Assembly: GCA_900604495.1 (NCBI GenBank)
Contig: UWOR01000019.1
Coordinates: 1-44,951 of the forward strand
DNA: 44,951 nt
From: Desulfovibrio sp. Marseille-P6017
GTDB lineage: Bacteria; Bacillota_A; Clostridia; Peptostreptococcales; Peptostreptococcaceae
Reading direction: 5' to 3'
Shown: positions 1 through 7,908 of the stretch, one piece after another
How positions within the stretch are numbered: the stretch's first letter is position 1
Layout: every line of letters starts with the position of its first letter
Notes under the pieces: generated by a model
Databases searched by the model: none
The model's input: the letters and a program-made list of their open reading frames with translations, nothing else
What the model was told of the DNA's origin: nothing
Translations under genes and position numbers: made by a program

Positions 1-1
1 A

Positions 2-50
2 AATAAGAGTGGATGATTCAATTTTTAATATTGAAACATCCACTCTTATT
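2..50 (-). terminator. Intrinsic terminator of the flavodoxin-like gene
   Basis: A 14-bp perfect inverted repeat (arms 2-15 and 37-50) encloses a further short ttcaa/ttgaa pairing. It sits directly at the stop codon of the flavodoxin-like gene and overlaps its first base. The window begins here, so the U-tract on the minus strand is cut off and cannot be fully judged. Confidence 0.7.
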
Positions 51-610
51 TATTCATTATTTTTGGTATATTTTCCATTAACATACTCAATAATTGGATA
101 AACTGAATTTTTATCAGTATAATCAATCTTATCAAAAAAAGATTCTAATAATAACTTATCATCATTATCTAATTCATTAGGACTTTTCTTTTCTAATGAT
201 TTCTTTAATCCTCTCATTAGCAATTTGTCTACTAAAGTCATATCTTTATAATCAAGTTGACCTCTTAAATAAAATAAGTTTGCAGTCTTAGAAAACTCTT
301 CACTAAAGTTAATCTCTTTTATATTTTTTATTGTGCCTTCACTGTCTTTAGCTAAACCTACTGCAAATATTATTATATTTTTATTTTTTATTTTCTCATA
401 GTTTTTAGTTATAAAGTTTAATCCTTTTATTTTTCCAATATGTAATGATGAACCATATATTATAGTCTCATAATCCGGTAAATCCCCACTTGTTATATCT
501 GAAAGTTCATATAAGTCTGCATCTAATTTTATAGCTATCCAACCGGCATATTTTTTTGTACTGCCGTATTTAGATTTATAAATTACAGCTATTTTGCTCT
601 TACCCTCCAA
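50..610 (-). CDS. Flavodoxin-domain protein (HemG-like)
   Basis: A 186-residue soluble protein with an N-terminal FMN phosphate-binding loop (SKYGST at residues 13-18, after the strand IAVIYK). This is the signature of flavodoxins and of the short flavodoxin-domain proteins related to HemG. The start is a TTG with AGGAGG eight bases upstream; there is no in-frame ATG nearby. The family binds FMN and shuttles electrons. HemG homologues oxidise protoporphyrinogen, but no haem genes are near, so I call only a flavodoxin domain. It lies tail-to-head after the Nudix gene with about 70 bp between, and ends in a hairpin terminator. Confidence 0.8.
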   Translation of the reverse strand: MEGKSKIAVIYKSKYGSTKKYAGWIAIKLDADLYELSDITSGDLPDYETIIYGSSLHIGKIKGLNFITKNYEKIKNKNIIIFAVGLAKDSEGTIKNIKEINFSEEFSKTANLFYLRGQLDYKDMTLVDKLLMRGLKKSLEKKSPNELDNDDKLLLESFFDKIDYTDKNSVYPIIEYVNGKYTKNNE

Positions 611-681
611 TGCATACCCCTCCTAATTATTTTTATACATACAATAATAATTAGGACAAACTTTTATTATATCCTTTTATA

Positions 682-1290
682 TTAAAGGAATAAATTTTCT
701 CCAATTTCTGCAAACATTTGTAATATTAAAAACGCTTTTATATCTATTTCTTCATTTCCTTGCAATATACTTTTTGCTTCTTCTTGTGAAACCAAAATAG
801 CTTCTATTTCTTCATCTTCCTCTAAAAATTCATCACTTATCTCACCTTTACATGTGCAATTTACAAATGCTACAGATTCATCTGTCATACCAGGTGATAA
901 GTATATCTTACTTTTACTTCTTATACTATTAATTTTCACCAATTCTAGTCCTGTTTCTTCTTTTAACTCTCTTTTTACTGCTTCCTCCATTTTTTCATCA
1001 TTGTCAACTAACCCTGCTGGTAATTCATATATATAGTCGTTTATTGGCACTCGAAATTGTTTTATTAAAACTAATTTATTTGTATCTTTATGATATGCTG
1101 CTATTACTACTGCATCAATTTTATCTTCTTTATTATTTAAATAAATTTCTTTTAATTCTTTTCTATTTTTTCTTGAAGCGACTGTCCAAGTTCTATCATC
1201 ACCTAGTTTATTCTTATAATTTACTTCATATAATCCCACAAATGGTGTCTCTACAAGTGTTTTAATATCTTGAATTTTAGTGTTTTTCAT
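682..1290 (-). CDS. Nudix hydrolase, ADP-ribose pyrophosphatase type
   Basis: A 202-residue protein with a perfect Nudix box at residues 93-115 (G-x5-E-x7-REL-KEE-TGL), which binds the metal for pyrophosphate hydrolysis. The N-terminal strand region, the YELPAG lead-in and the length match the ADP-ribose pyrophosphatase group (NudF/YqkG), which cleaves ADP-ribose to AMP and ribose 5-phosphate. Substrate specificity within Nudix enzymes cannot be read reliably from the box alone. The gene is transcribed toward the flavodoxin-like gene and is probably in the same unit. Confidence 0.85.
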   Translation of the reverse strand: MKNTKIQDIKTLVETPFVGLYEVNYKNKLGDDRTWTVASRKNRKELKEIYLNNKEDKIDAVVIAAYHKDTNKLVLIKQFRVPINDYIYELPAGLVDNDEKMEEAVKRELKEETGLELVKINSIRSKSKIYLSPGMTDESVAFVNCTCKGEISDEFLEEDEEIEAILVSQEEAKSILQGNEEIDIKAFLILQMFAEIGENLFL

Positions 1291-1371
1291 ACTCTTTTTC
1301 CATCCCTTTTCTATATCAAATTCTATATTAATCTTTGTATAAATATTATAGTCAATTATTAATTAAAAATT

Positions 1372-2013
1372 TTATTTAAAGTTCCATTCATTATAAAATT
1401 TATGTAAGAATTGCTCCATAAATTCATGCCTTTCATTAGCTATATCCTTTGCAATTTCTGTGTTCATCAAATCTTTTAACTTAAGAAGTTTTTCATAAAA
1501 ATGATTAATAGTATGATTTTCTTTATATTTAACTTCATCTAGTGATTTAAATTCTATAGGATCTATATTTGGATCATATATTAATCTATTTTTACTACCA
1601 CCATATGCAAATGTTCTAGCTATTCCAATTGCACCTAATGCATCTAACCTATCAGCATCTTGAACTATTTTACCTTCTATAGTATTTTGTTTAGAACTAA
1701 CTACTCCACCTTTAAATGACATAGTATTTATTATATTCATAATATCATCAAAATCTTCTTTATCTACACTTACTGATTTTAAAAAGCTTTCTGTAAGGCT
1801 TGTACTATAACTATCTGAAAGCTTCCAATCATCTATATCATGTAAAAGCGCTGCCATTTCAACAATGAACATATTTGCATTTTCTCTTTCTCCTATGTAC
1901 TTTGCCATATTATACACTCTTTCAATATGATACCAATCATGTCCAGTTCCATCTTTTTTAAGCTTATCTTTTACAAATAATTTAGTTTCTTCAATTATTA
2001 ATGGTTTATTCAT
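1372..2013 (-). CDS. HD-domain phosphohydrolase (YpgQ/YedJ type)
   Basis: A 213-residue protein with the HD metal site spread as H29, H58-D59 and D119 (DWYHIERV, LLHDIDDWK, VQDADRLDALGAIG). The DADRLDALGAIG block and the length fit the YpgQ/YedJ subfamily, for which metal-dependent nucleotide pyrophosphohydrolase activity has been reported. The ATG has an AGGAG site located inside the end of the preceding UvrC-like gene. The two reading frames overlap by 8 bases, which suggests translational coupling. Physiological substrate unknown. Confidence 0.85.
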   Translation of the reverse strand: MNKPLIIEETKLFVKDKLKKDGTGHDWYHIERVYNMAKYIGERENANMFIVEMAALLHDIDDWKLSDSYSTSLTESFLKSVSVDKEDFDDIMNIINTMSFKGGVVSSKQNTIEGKIVQDADRLDALGAIGIARTFAYGGSKNRLIYDPNIDPIEFKSLDEVKYKENHTINHFYEKLLKLKDLMNTEIAKDIANERHEFMEQFLHKFYNEWNFK

Positions 2014-2996
2014 AATGTCTCCTATTTATATAGATATAATTAATGTCTTCATTTTTATTTGTATAATTATAGACTATATTTATATAGTCTATTTTACTTT
2101 TATCTATTACTTCTTTATTTTTTACTTTTAAAACTATTTTACTTATACTTAAATTAATCTCTTCTTTGATTTTATCATTTATTTTAGAAATATCTACTAC
2201 TTTAGAAAATAAAACTTTTCCATAGTTAATCAAGTATATTTTATAATTATATTCGTTTATTTTTATCCAACATATTAGTAAATTCTTTTGATGTATTTGA
2301 TTTATAATTTGTTGCTTTTTTATAATACTATCAAGTAGATCTAACTTTACTTTTATCTCATTAGCTTTTTCAAAGTTTAATTCCTTAGATTCTTCAAACA
2401 TTTTAACCTTAAGTAAATCTATATATTTTCTATTTTTTCCATTTATGAAATCTTCTACTTCATTTAATAAACTTTTATACTCTTTTATATTTTCTTTATT
2501 TCTACACGGAGCTATACACTGCTTTAAATCATATCTTATACATTTATTATATTTTTTTACAATTTGGCAGATTAAATAAATCTATAATAATCATTTTTAT
2601 TTCTTCTAATTTTTTATCCATACTATAAGGTCCAAAATATATGCTTCTATCGTCTTTTATATAGCTTACGACATCTATTATCAATTTTTCTTTATCTATT
2701 TTAATATATCTATAATTTTCATATTTTTTCATTAGTGTATTGTACATTGGCCTTATTTCATGTATTTTTTCACACTCTAAAATTAAAGCATCTAATTCTG
2801 TATCAGTAGTTATTATAGAAATATCATCTATATTCTTTATCATTCTTTTAATTTTTCTAGAATGATTATTTGAATTTATAAAATAACTTTTAACTCTATC
2901 TTTCAGACTCTTTGACTTACCAACATAAATTATATTACCTTGATAATCTTTCATCATATATATGCCGGGGCTTTTAGGAATAGTATTTATGTCCAA
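2006..2996 (-). pseudogene. UvrC/Cho-like GIY-YIG nuclease, frameshifted
   Basis: Two reading frames together make one UvrC-like protein. The upstream part (from 2996) has the GIY-YIG nuclease domain: GIY at residues 11-13, YVG at 24-26, the Arg of KDRVKSYF. It stops at 2547 straight after a run of seven T on the plus strand (2552-2558; A7 in the mRNA). Reading one base fewer continues with CIRYDLKQCIAPC, the cysteine-rich UvrC segment, then a UVR-like helix pair (FEESKELNFEKANEIKVKL) and on to the stop at 2006. The restored length is 990 bases, 329 residues. There is no RNase H-like C-terminal nuclease, as in Cho or truncated UvrC proteins. It may be a true pseudogene, a sequencing error or a slippage-decoded gene. 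Confidence 0.8.
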
Positions 2997-3038
2997 TTTA
3001 TCACTCCATTCTTAATATTAATATACTAAATATTGTAC

Positions 3039-3251
3039 TTACTTGACAACCTGTACAAAGCTAGTATAATAATTTTCACTTTCAGATTTACTTAACTCAT
3101 AAAGTGGAGATAAAACTTTTAATATATAATAGCTGTCTTCTAACTCTTCAAAATCACATATATAATAACTTCCTATAAGTTCATTAAACTCTTTATAGTT
3201 AATTACTTTCTTTTTTAATAAGTTATTTACTTTATCTAATTCATAATTCAT
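3039..3251 (-). CDS. Small hypothetical protein
   Basis: A 70-residue acidic, probably helical protein with no signal peptide or membrane segment, containing the stretch LIGSYYICDFEELEDSYYIL. I do not recognise a family. It lies about 40 bp upstream of the UvrC-like gene on the same strand, with a weak AAGG ribosome site, and may be in the same transcript. Codon use is like its neighbours. It could be a chance frame, but the length and spacing make a small gene plausible. Confidence 0.5.
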   Translation of the reverse strand: MNYELDKVNNLLKKKVINYKEFNELIGSYYICDFEELEDSYYILKVLSPLYELSKSESENYYTSFVQVVK

Positions 3252-3385
3252 ATATACACGACCTTACTTTTTATTATAGTTTATATAAAAGTAATAAATT
3301 TTATTAATATTAATAATTTTTTGTAGATAAAGAATTTTATAAATGATACTATATTATATAAAGGTTACATATTTGGAGGTATACT

Positions 3386-3889
3386 ATGAGAACTATGACA
3401 ATTAAGGAGTTATTTGATGTTGGTGTTAGCTTCGAATCATCTGTTGGAGAAGGTACTAGAAGTGAAAGAGATAGAATCCCTAAAAATTACTCAAGAATAA
3501 ATTTACCAGATGAAATGATTTTAAATATAAGCGAAATTAATAAAGAAATTAACTTTTTGATTTCTGGAGAGATTTGGTGTCCTGATTATCAATTAAATGC
3601 TACTGTATTGAAAAAGTTTACTGAACTTAATTCTAAATTTAATATATCAGTAATTTCTATGGCTAGAGGAAAAAAATTCTTAGCTCCTCTTTTAGGATTA
3701 GAAGATCCTAAATGGCCAATAATTACTGTTTTAGATAAAGATTTTAATATATTAGGTATATTTAACGAAAGACCAAAACCAGTTCGTGCATTTAGTAATT
3801 TTGACGATATAAAATTAGACTATTATAAAGGAAAGTATCTTTTAGATGCCGCTTATGAGTTTTTAGAAATGATTAATAAAGCTAAATAA
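3386..3889 (+). CDS. Thioredoxin-fold protein with a CPDY site
   Basis: A 167-residue cytosolic protein resembling the thioredoxin family members with an EIWCPDC-type motif. Here the site reads EIWCPDYQ (residues 62-69), so the first cysteine (C65) is kept and the second is tyrosine. Later WPIITVLDKDFNILGIF fits the cis-proline strand region. A normal two-cysteine disulfide cycle is therefore not possible; a monothiol or bacillithiol-type role is conceivable but unproven. It has an ATG with GGAGGT upstream, stands alone, and ends in a hairpin shared with the convergent adenosine deaminase gene. Confidence 0.75.
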   Translation: MRTMTIKELFDVGVSFESSVGEGTRSERDRIPKNYSRINLPDEMILNISEINKEINFLISGEIWCPDYQLNATVLKKFTELNSKFNISVISMARGKKFLAPLLGLEDPKWPIITVLDKDFNILGIFNERPKPVRAFSNFDDIKLDYYKGKYLLDAAYEFLEMINKAK

Positions 3890-3893
3890 TATT

Positions 3894-3930
3894 AAGTGGC
3901 ATACTGTAAGTATTACATTATGCCACTTTT
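3894..3930 (+). terminator. Bidirectional terminator between the thioredoxin-like gene and add
   Basis: Ten-bp perfect stem aagtggcata/tatgccactt (3894-3903 and 3919-3928) followed by T residues on the plus strand and by A/T-rich sequence on the other. It lies between two convergent genes and can serve both. Confidence 0.8.
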
Positions 3931-3933
3931 TAA

Positions 3934-4920
3934 TTAAATCAAAGTTCTTAGCCATTCTTTAGTATTGTCATCTGCAAACGTAGACTCTACTGCATTTAAA
4001 TATATATCTTTATATTCATTCATAGTAAGGTTAAATTCATTTTTAATTAAGTTTAGTTCATTCGTAAGATCTATATTAGATACGGTTCTATTATCTGTAC
4101 TTATAGATACTTTTATATTATTCTTATAAAAATCATATAATGGGTATGATTCTATTGATTCAACAGTTTTAGTTTGTATATTACTTGTTGGACACATTTC
4201 AAGTGTGACATTACTTTCTCTAACTAAATCACAAGCTTCTTTAGTATCTTTTATCCTTACACCATGGCCTATTCTTTCAGCCCCTAATAACTTAATTGCA
4301 TCAACTACATTACTTCCACTGGCACCTTCTCCTGCATGTATTGTAACTCTATATCCATAACTTCTAGCTAAATCTATCGCATTTTTATATTTTAAAGCAA
4401 AACCTTCTTCTTCTGGACCACATAGATCTACTGCTACAACCCCCTTACCTAGAAATACCTTCCCTTCATTTATAACCCTTATTGCATCTTCTTCATCCAT
4501 ATTCCTCATACACCCTAATATTAAATTAGATTTTATATCAAATTCTTCGCAGGCTTTATTCATACCATCTAAAATGCTTTTTATTACTTCTTTTATGCTT
4601 AATCCTTTTTTAGTATGAAGCATAGGTGCAAATCTAATTTCCATATATTTCACATTTTCTTTAGAAGCGTCTTCTAATAGTTCAAAAGTTATTCTACTCA
4701 AGCTTTCTTTGCTTTGCATAATCTTATTCGGTAAGTCAAATCTTTTTAAATATTCTATTAATGATGTACAACCTTTTGGTACATGTAAAGCTTTAATTAC
4801 ATCCTCTATTTTATATGATGATAATGATATATTTTCTTTTTTAGCTATATCTATTACTGTATCAGGCCTTACACTTCCATCTAAGTGACAATGTAGTTCT
4901 ACTTTTGGTAAATTTCTCAT
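3934..4920 (-). CDS. add: Adenosine deaminase
   Basis: A 328-residue cytosolic metal-dependent hydrolase converting adenosine (or deoxyadenosine) to inosine. All family signatures are present: HCHLDG at residues 10-15 (zinc ligands H10 and H12), HAGE at 195-198, GHG at 218-220, CPTSN at 243-247 and STDN at 274-277 with the catalytic Asp. Some members of the family deaminate adenine, but the length and motif spacing fit adenosine deaminase. The ATG follows GAGGAGG. The gene stands alone behind an adenine-class riboswitch with its own promoter, so its expression should follow purine supply. Confidence 0.93.
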   Translation of the reverse strand: MRNLPKVELHCHLDGSVRPDTVIDIAKKENISLSSYKIEDVIKALHVPKGCTSLIEYLKRFDLPNKIMQSKESLSRITFELLEDASKENVKYMEIRFAPMLHTKKGLSIKEVIKSILDGMNKACEEFDIKSNLILGCMRNMDEEDAIRVINEGKVFLGKGVVAVDLCGPEEEGFALKYKNAIDLARSYGYRVTIHAGEGASGSNVVDAIKLLGAERIGHGVRIKDTKEACDLVRESNVTLEMCPTSNIQTKTVESIESYPLYDFYKNNIKVSISTDNRTVSNIDLTNELNLIKNEFNLTMNEYKDIYLNAVESTFADDNTKEWLRTLI

Positions 4921-5003
4921 ATTTATATCCTCCTCATTTATTCTTATGATTATGTATTTATTTTTATTGTTATGTATTTATTTATTTTTATATATTTATG
5001 TAT

Positions 5004-5084
5004 AAAAAAATTCCGGACTACAAAGAAAGCATGTCAATAAAATGTATAAATACAAACACATAACTTTCTTCGTAATCAGGAATT
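5004..5084 (-). terminator. Riboswitch expression platform terminator
   Basis: On the minus strand a 21-bp stem pairs 5064-5084 with 5009-5029. It has two G-U pairs and one mismatch, and is followed by seven U (5004-5010). Its 5' arm consists of the 3' halves of P3 and P1 of the adenine aptamer, so terminator and aptamer are mutually exclusive. Ligand binding should prevent termination, an ON switch like B. subtilis pbuE. Confidence 0.85.
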
Positions 5085-5132
5085 TACGGCTCCTGGTAGA
5101 GACCCCTAAGCCTTATTATTAGGGTTATACGA
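5070..5132 (-). promoter_or_regulatory. Purine riboswitch aptamer, adenine class
   Basis: The minus-strand RNA carries the purine riboswitch core. P1 is tcgta/tacga. P2 is ccctaa/ttaggg with an L2 loop. The conserved J2/3 is TCTACC, and P3 is caggag/ttcctg with the CCGTAAA loop. The specificity base just before the 3' P1 arm is U (GAT|TACGA), where guanine riboswitches have C; by the known rule this selects adenine. It lies about 150 bases upstream of adenosine deaminase. Confidence 0.92.
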
Positions 5133-5150
5133 CCAAATATATTAGTATAG

Positions 5151-5179
5151 ATTTTATATTTTTTTTATATCTTTGTCAA
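5151..5179 (-). promoter_or_regulatory. Promoter of the riboswitch-add transcript
   Basis: Minus-strand -35 TTGACA (5174-5179), 17-base spacer and -10 TAAAAT (5151-5156), placing the start about 12 bases before the aptamer. Confidence 0.75.
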
Positions 5180-5252
5180 CATAAATTTTTAATATTTATT
5201 GTACAACTTTAATATATATTTAGTACAAATCTAATTAAAGGAGGAAACTTAT

Positions 5253-6461
5253 TTGTTTGATATAAACCTTAATTCAACCTATACTTTTCTATTAGCAGTA
5301 ATACTATTTTTATTTGGGAGTATGTTAAAAAATAAAATTAAAATATTTAATAGCCTTTGTATTCCTTCACCTGTTATAGGGGGGTTATTTTTCTGTCTCT
5401 TATATTTATTTTTAAATTACTTTAACATATTTAATGTAACAATGGACACAAGAATTATGCCTAAATTTATGTCATTCTTTTTTACTGCTATAGGACTTAG
5501 CGTTAGCCTTTCTTTAATAAAAAAGGGAGGTAAACTATTACTCAAATATTGGCTGTTATGTGGTATACTTGCATTTTGTCAAAATACTTTAACTGTTGTA
5601 TTATCTAAAGTTTGTAATATACATCCACTATTAGGGTTAATGTGTGGAACAATATCTATGGAGGGTGGACATGGGTATGCTGCTGCGTTTGGTGCTACTA
5701 TTGAAAGCTTAGGTATAAAGTCTGCTTCTAGTGTGGGAATCGCTTCAGCCACTATTGGACTTATTTTAGGTGGAATATTAGGAGGACCTACTGCTAAATT
5801 TTTAATAGAAAAATATAAGTTAAAGCCTACATCTAATAAAACATTTAATATCTCAAATAATTCTATCTTAGGTATTTCTAAATCTTATTTCGGTCTAACG
5901 CCTTATTTATTTTTTGAACAGGTATTAATAGTATTATTATGTATGGTATTAGGAGAATTTATCACGAATTTAATTTATAATACATTTCATGTTGTAGTAC
6001 CGACTATTGTCTGTTCTATGTTTATAGCTGTTATTTTTAGAAATATAAATGATAGATTTAATATTATAAAAATTGATTTTCAATTATTAGATTTTTTAAG
6101 TGAACTATGTTTAGGAATGTTTTTGACTATGGCCCTTATGAGTGTTGATTTATTAAAGCTATCAAACTTATTTGCTCCAATTATATTTATAATTTCTTGT
6201 CAAGTTATATTTATAATTCTATACGCTATATTAATTTGTTTTAGATTTCTAGGTAAAAATTTTGATGCAGCAATTATAATAAGTGGATTGATTGGACATG
6301 GACTTGGTGCTACACCTAATGCACTTGCTAATATGACATCTGTAAGTCAGAAGTATGGTTACTCAGAAAAAGCTTTTTTAGTTGTTCCTTTAGTCGGAGC
6401 ATTTTTATTAGATTTATTTACAATGCCTTGCATAATTTTATTTATAAATCTTCTCAGCTAA
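5253..6461 (+). CDS. gltS: GltS-type sodium/glutamate symporter
   Basis: A 402-residue polytopic membrane protein, near the family's usual 400 residues, with about ten hydrophobic segments. It contains the GltS hallmarks SMEGGHGYAAAFG and, in the second half, SGLIGHGLGATPNALANM, the two inverted halves that form the glutamate and Na+ site. It should import glutamate with Na+. The start is TTG, chosen because AAAGGAGG lies nine bases upstream and no ATG fits. It is divergent from add. A dyad TTGTAC/GTACAA (5199-5204, 5223-5228) near the promoter may be an operator, but I cannot assign a factor. Confidence 0.85.
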   Translation: MFDINLNSTYTFLLAVILFLFGSMLKNKIKIFNSLCIPSPVIGGLFFCLLYLFLNYFNIFNVTMDTRIMPKFMSFFFTAIGLSVSLSLIKKGGKLLLKYWLLCGILAFCQNTLTVVLSKVCNIHPLLGLMCGTISMEGGHGYAAAFGATIESLGIKSASSVGIASATIGLILGGILGGPTAKFLIEKYKLKPTSNKTFNISNNSILGISKSYFGLTPYLFFEQVLIVLLCMVLGEFITNLIYNTFHVVVPTIVCSMFIAVIFRNINDRFNIIKIDFQLLDFLSELCLGMFLTMALMSVDLLKLSNLFAPIIFIISCQVIFIILYAILICFRFLGKNFDAAIIISGLIGHGLGATPNALANMTSVSQKYGYSEKAFLVVPLVGAFLLDLFTMPCIILFINLLS

Positions 6462-6552
6462 AATTTCAACTAATTTCATATTTAAGATTAAAATTATTTA
6501 TTTCTCACATAATATAATTGTAAGATTCAATATACAGTCTTAGGAGGTTATT

Positions 6553-6864
6553 ATGGATAGTAATTTAAATTGTCAAGCTTATAATTGTACTTTCAATAAA
6601 AATAATAATTGTCATGCTTCACATATAAAAGTTGAAGGTTTTGATGCTACTATTACCCCAGAAACTTATTGTAATAGTTTTAAAGATAAAAATACTTATA
6701 ACTTTTCTAACTATTCTACAGATACTACTAATTTAACTAATACTCAAAATATATCTTGTAGTGCATCAAATTGTACATATAATGTAAGTGGTTTATGCAA
6801 TGCTAGCCACGTGGATATAAGTTTTGAAAATGCAAGTTGCGAAACATTTAAAATGTCTCACTAA
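6553..6864 (+). CDS. DUF1540 protein with two cysteine repeats
   Basis: A 103-residue protein made of two similar blocks (about residues 7-42 and 69-101), each with the pattern C-x4-C-x7-8-C-xAS-H followed by C-xSF or C-xTF near its end. This is the DUF1540 domain, common in clostridial small proteins and likely to bind metal; function unknown. It has a strong AGGAGG site and its own terminator, and lies downstream of gltS with about 90 bp between. The repeated Cys/His pattern makes a chance frame very unlikely. Confidence 0.88.
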   Translation: MDSNLNCQAYNCTFNKNNNCHASHIKVEGFDATITPETYCNSFKDKNTYNFSNYSTDTTNLTNTQNISCSASNCTYNVSGLCNASHVDISFENASCETFKMSH

Positions 6865-6906
6865 ATAAAATAAGCATATCTAAAAATAGATATGCTTACT
6901 TTATTT
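6864..6906 (+). terminator. Bidirectional terminator between DUF1540 gene and marR
   Basis: A stem of 12 perfect base pairs (taagcatatcta/tagatatgctta, 6871-6882 and 6887-6898) is extended by aaataaa/tttattt. The symmetric A/T tails suit both convergent genes. Confidence 0.85.
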
Positions 6907-6918
6907 ATATTTAATGAT

Positions 6919-7350
6919 TTATATATTATCTTTATGAATTCTATTAGCATAAATACGCTCTACAAAATTTTCATATAAACGTCTTTCTTTTTCTGTAAAA
7001 TCACTTGTTACATGATAATACCAATCTTTAAATATAGATTTGATATCATCAACCGTTTCATCACCCTTTTTCGTTAAATGTAAACTATAGGATCTACTAT
7101 TTGAACTATCTTGAACTTTATCAACTAATCCTAGATCAACTAATTTTTTTATAGTTCTTGTAACAATCGCTTTATCTACATTTAATAAAGATGCTATATC
7201 TTGTAAATTTAAACCATCCATCCTTTTTATAATAATCAAATATCTTAAACTAACTAAAGTTATGTTATGTTCTTTTAATATATCTTCTGCATATCTACGG
7301 AAATCTTTATTTATCGCCCATATTTGCCTACTTAAAATATTTAATTCCAA
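6919..7350 (-). CDS. MarR-family transcriptional regulator
   Basis: A 143-residue protein with the MarR winged helix-turn-helix: DGLNLQDIASLLNVDKAIVTRTIKKLVDLGLVDK for helix-turn-helix and SRSYSLHLTKKG for the wing. Terminal helices would form the dimer. The start is TTG with GAGGTG upstream. It is transcribed alone and convergent to the DUF1540 gene, divergent from the spore-protein gene. The ligand and targets cannot be read from the sequence. Confidence 0.88.
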   Translation of the reverse strand: MELNILSRQIWAINKDFRRYAEDILKEHNITLVSLRYLIIIKRMDGLNLQDIASLLNVDKAIVTRTIKKLVDLGLVDKVQDSSNSRSYSLHLTKKGDETVDDIKSIFKDWYYHVTSDFTEKERRLYENFVERIYANRIHKDNI

Positions 7351-7568
7351 ATGTGCTCACCTCTAATTTTTTATTTAACATCTTATTATATATTATTTTA
7401 TAAAGTAAATCCAAGTAAAACATGAATATTCTTTCGAATTTTGTTATTTTTTTATTCTTTTTGTCGTTTTTATTTATTATTATTTCTCTATTTAATATTT
7501 TTAATATACTCTTGTATAAATATTTATGATTTGTCAAAAATAAATAATATATACAAGGAGGATATATT

Positions 7569-7754
7569 ATGAATAATAAATTAATAGATAATAATGCAAA
7601 AAAAGCGTTACAACAATATAAGTTAGAAATATCTAGTGAATTAAATAATTTTTCTAGTGATGCATTTCCATATGTAGGTGGAATTGCAACCAGAAAATTA
7701 GTTGAAATCGGTGAAAAAGAACTTATTAATGAATATAATAATCAAACTAAATAA
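7569..7754 (+). CDS. Alpha/beta-type small acid-soluble spore protein
   Basis: A 61-residue protein with the two conserved alpha/beta SASP blocks: AKKALQQYKLEISSEL, where EISSE matches the GPR protease cleavage region, and VGGIATRKLVEIGEKELI, equivalent to the SVGGEITKRLV block. These proteins coat and protect spore DNA. It is shorter between the blocks than typical members, so it is a divergent copy. ATG with AAGGAGG, monocistronic, strong terminator. It shows that the organism forms endospores and should be expressed in the forespore. Confidence 0.82.
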   Translation: MNNKLIDNNAKKALQQYKLEISSELNNFSSDAFPYVGGIATRKLVEIGEKELINEYNNQTK

Positions 7755-7800
7755 ATTAATAAAGCTATCTATAATATAAGATAGCTTTATTAATTTATTT
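7753..7800 (+). terminator. Terminator of the spore-protein gene
   Basis: An 18-bp perfect inverted repeat (7753-7770 and 7779-7796) immediately after the stop codon, followed by T-rich sequence. Confidence 0.88.
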
Positions 7801-7908
7801 TTATAATCTTTTTAAATTAGAATTTTTAATTATAAAAATATATGATTTTATTTGTAATCATAGGGTATAAGTATATTATAAATTACATAATCATCGGAGG
7901 TATTTAAA

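Noticed and set aside
4944..5003. Repeated TTATGTATTTATTT-like units in the add leader
   Set aside because: Imperfect A/T-rich repetition of three short units; no more than expected for this base composition and outside the riboswitch structure.
7328..7537. A 69-codon frame upstream of and overlapping marR on the minus strand
   Set aside because: No ribosome site, composition of untranslated A/T-rich DNA, and overlap with the MarR start and its GAGGTG site; taken as a chance frame.
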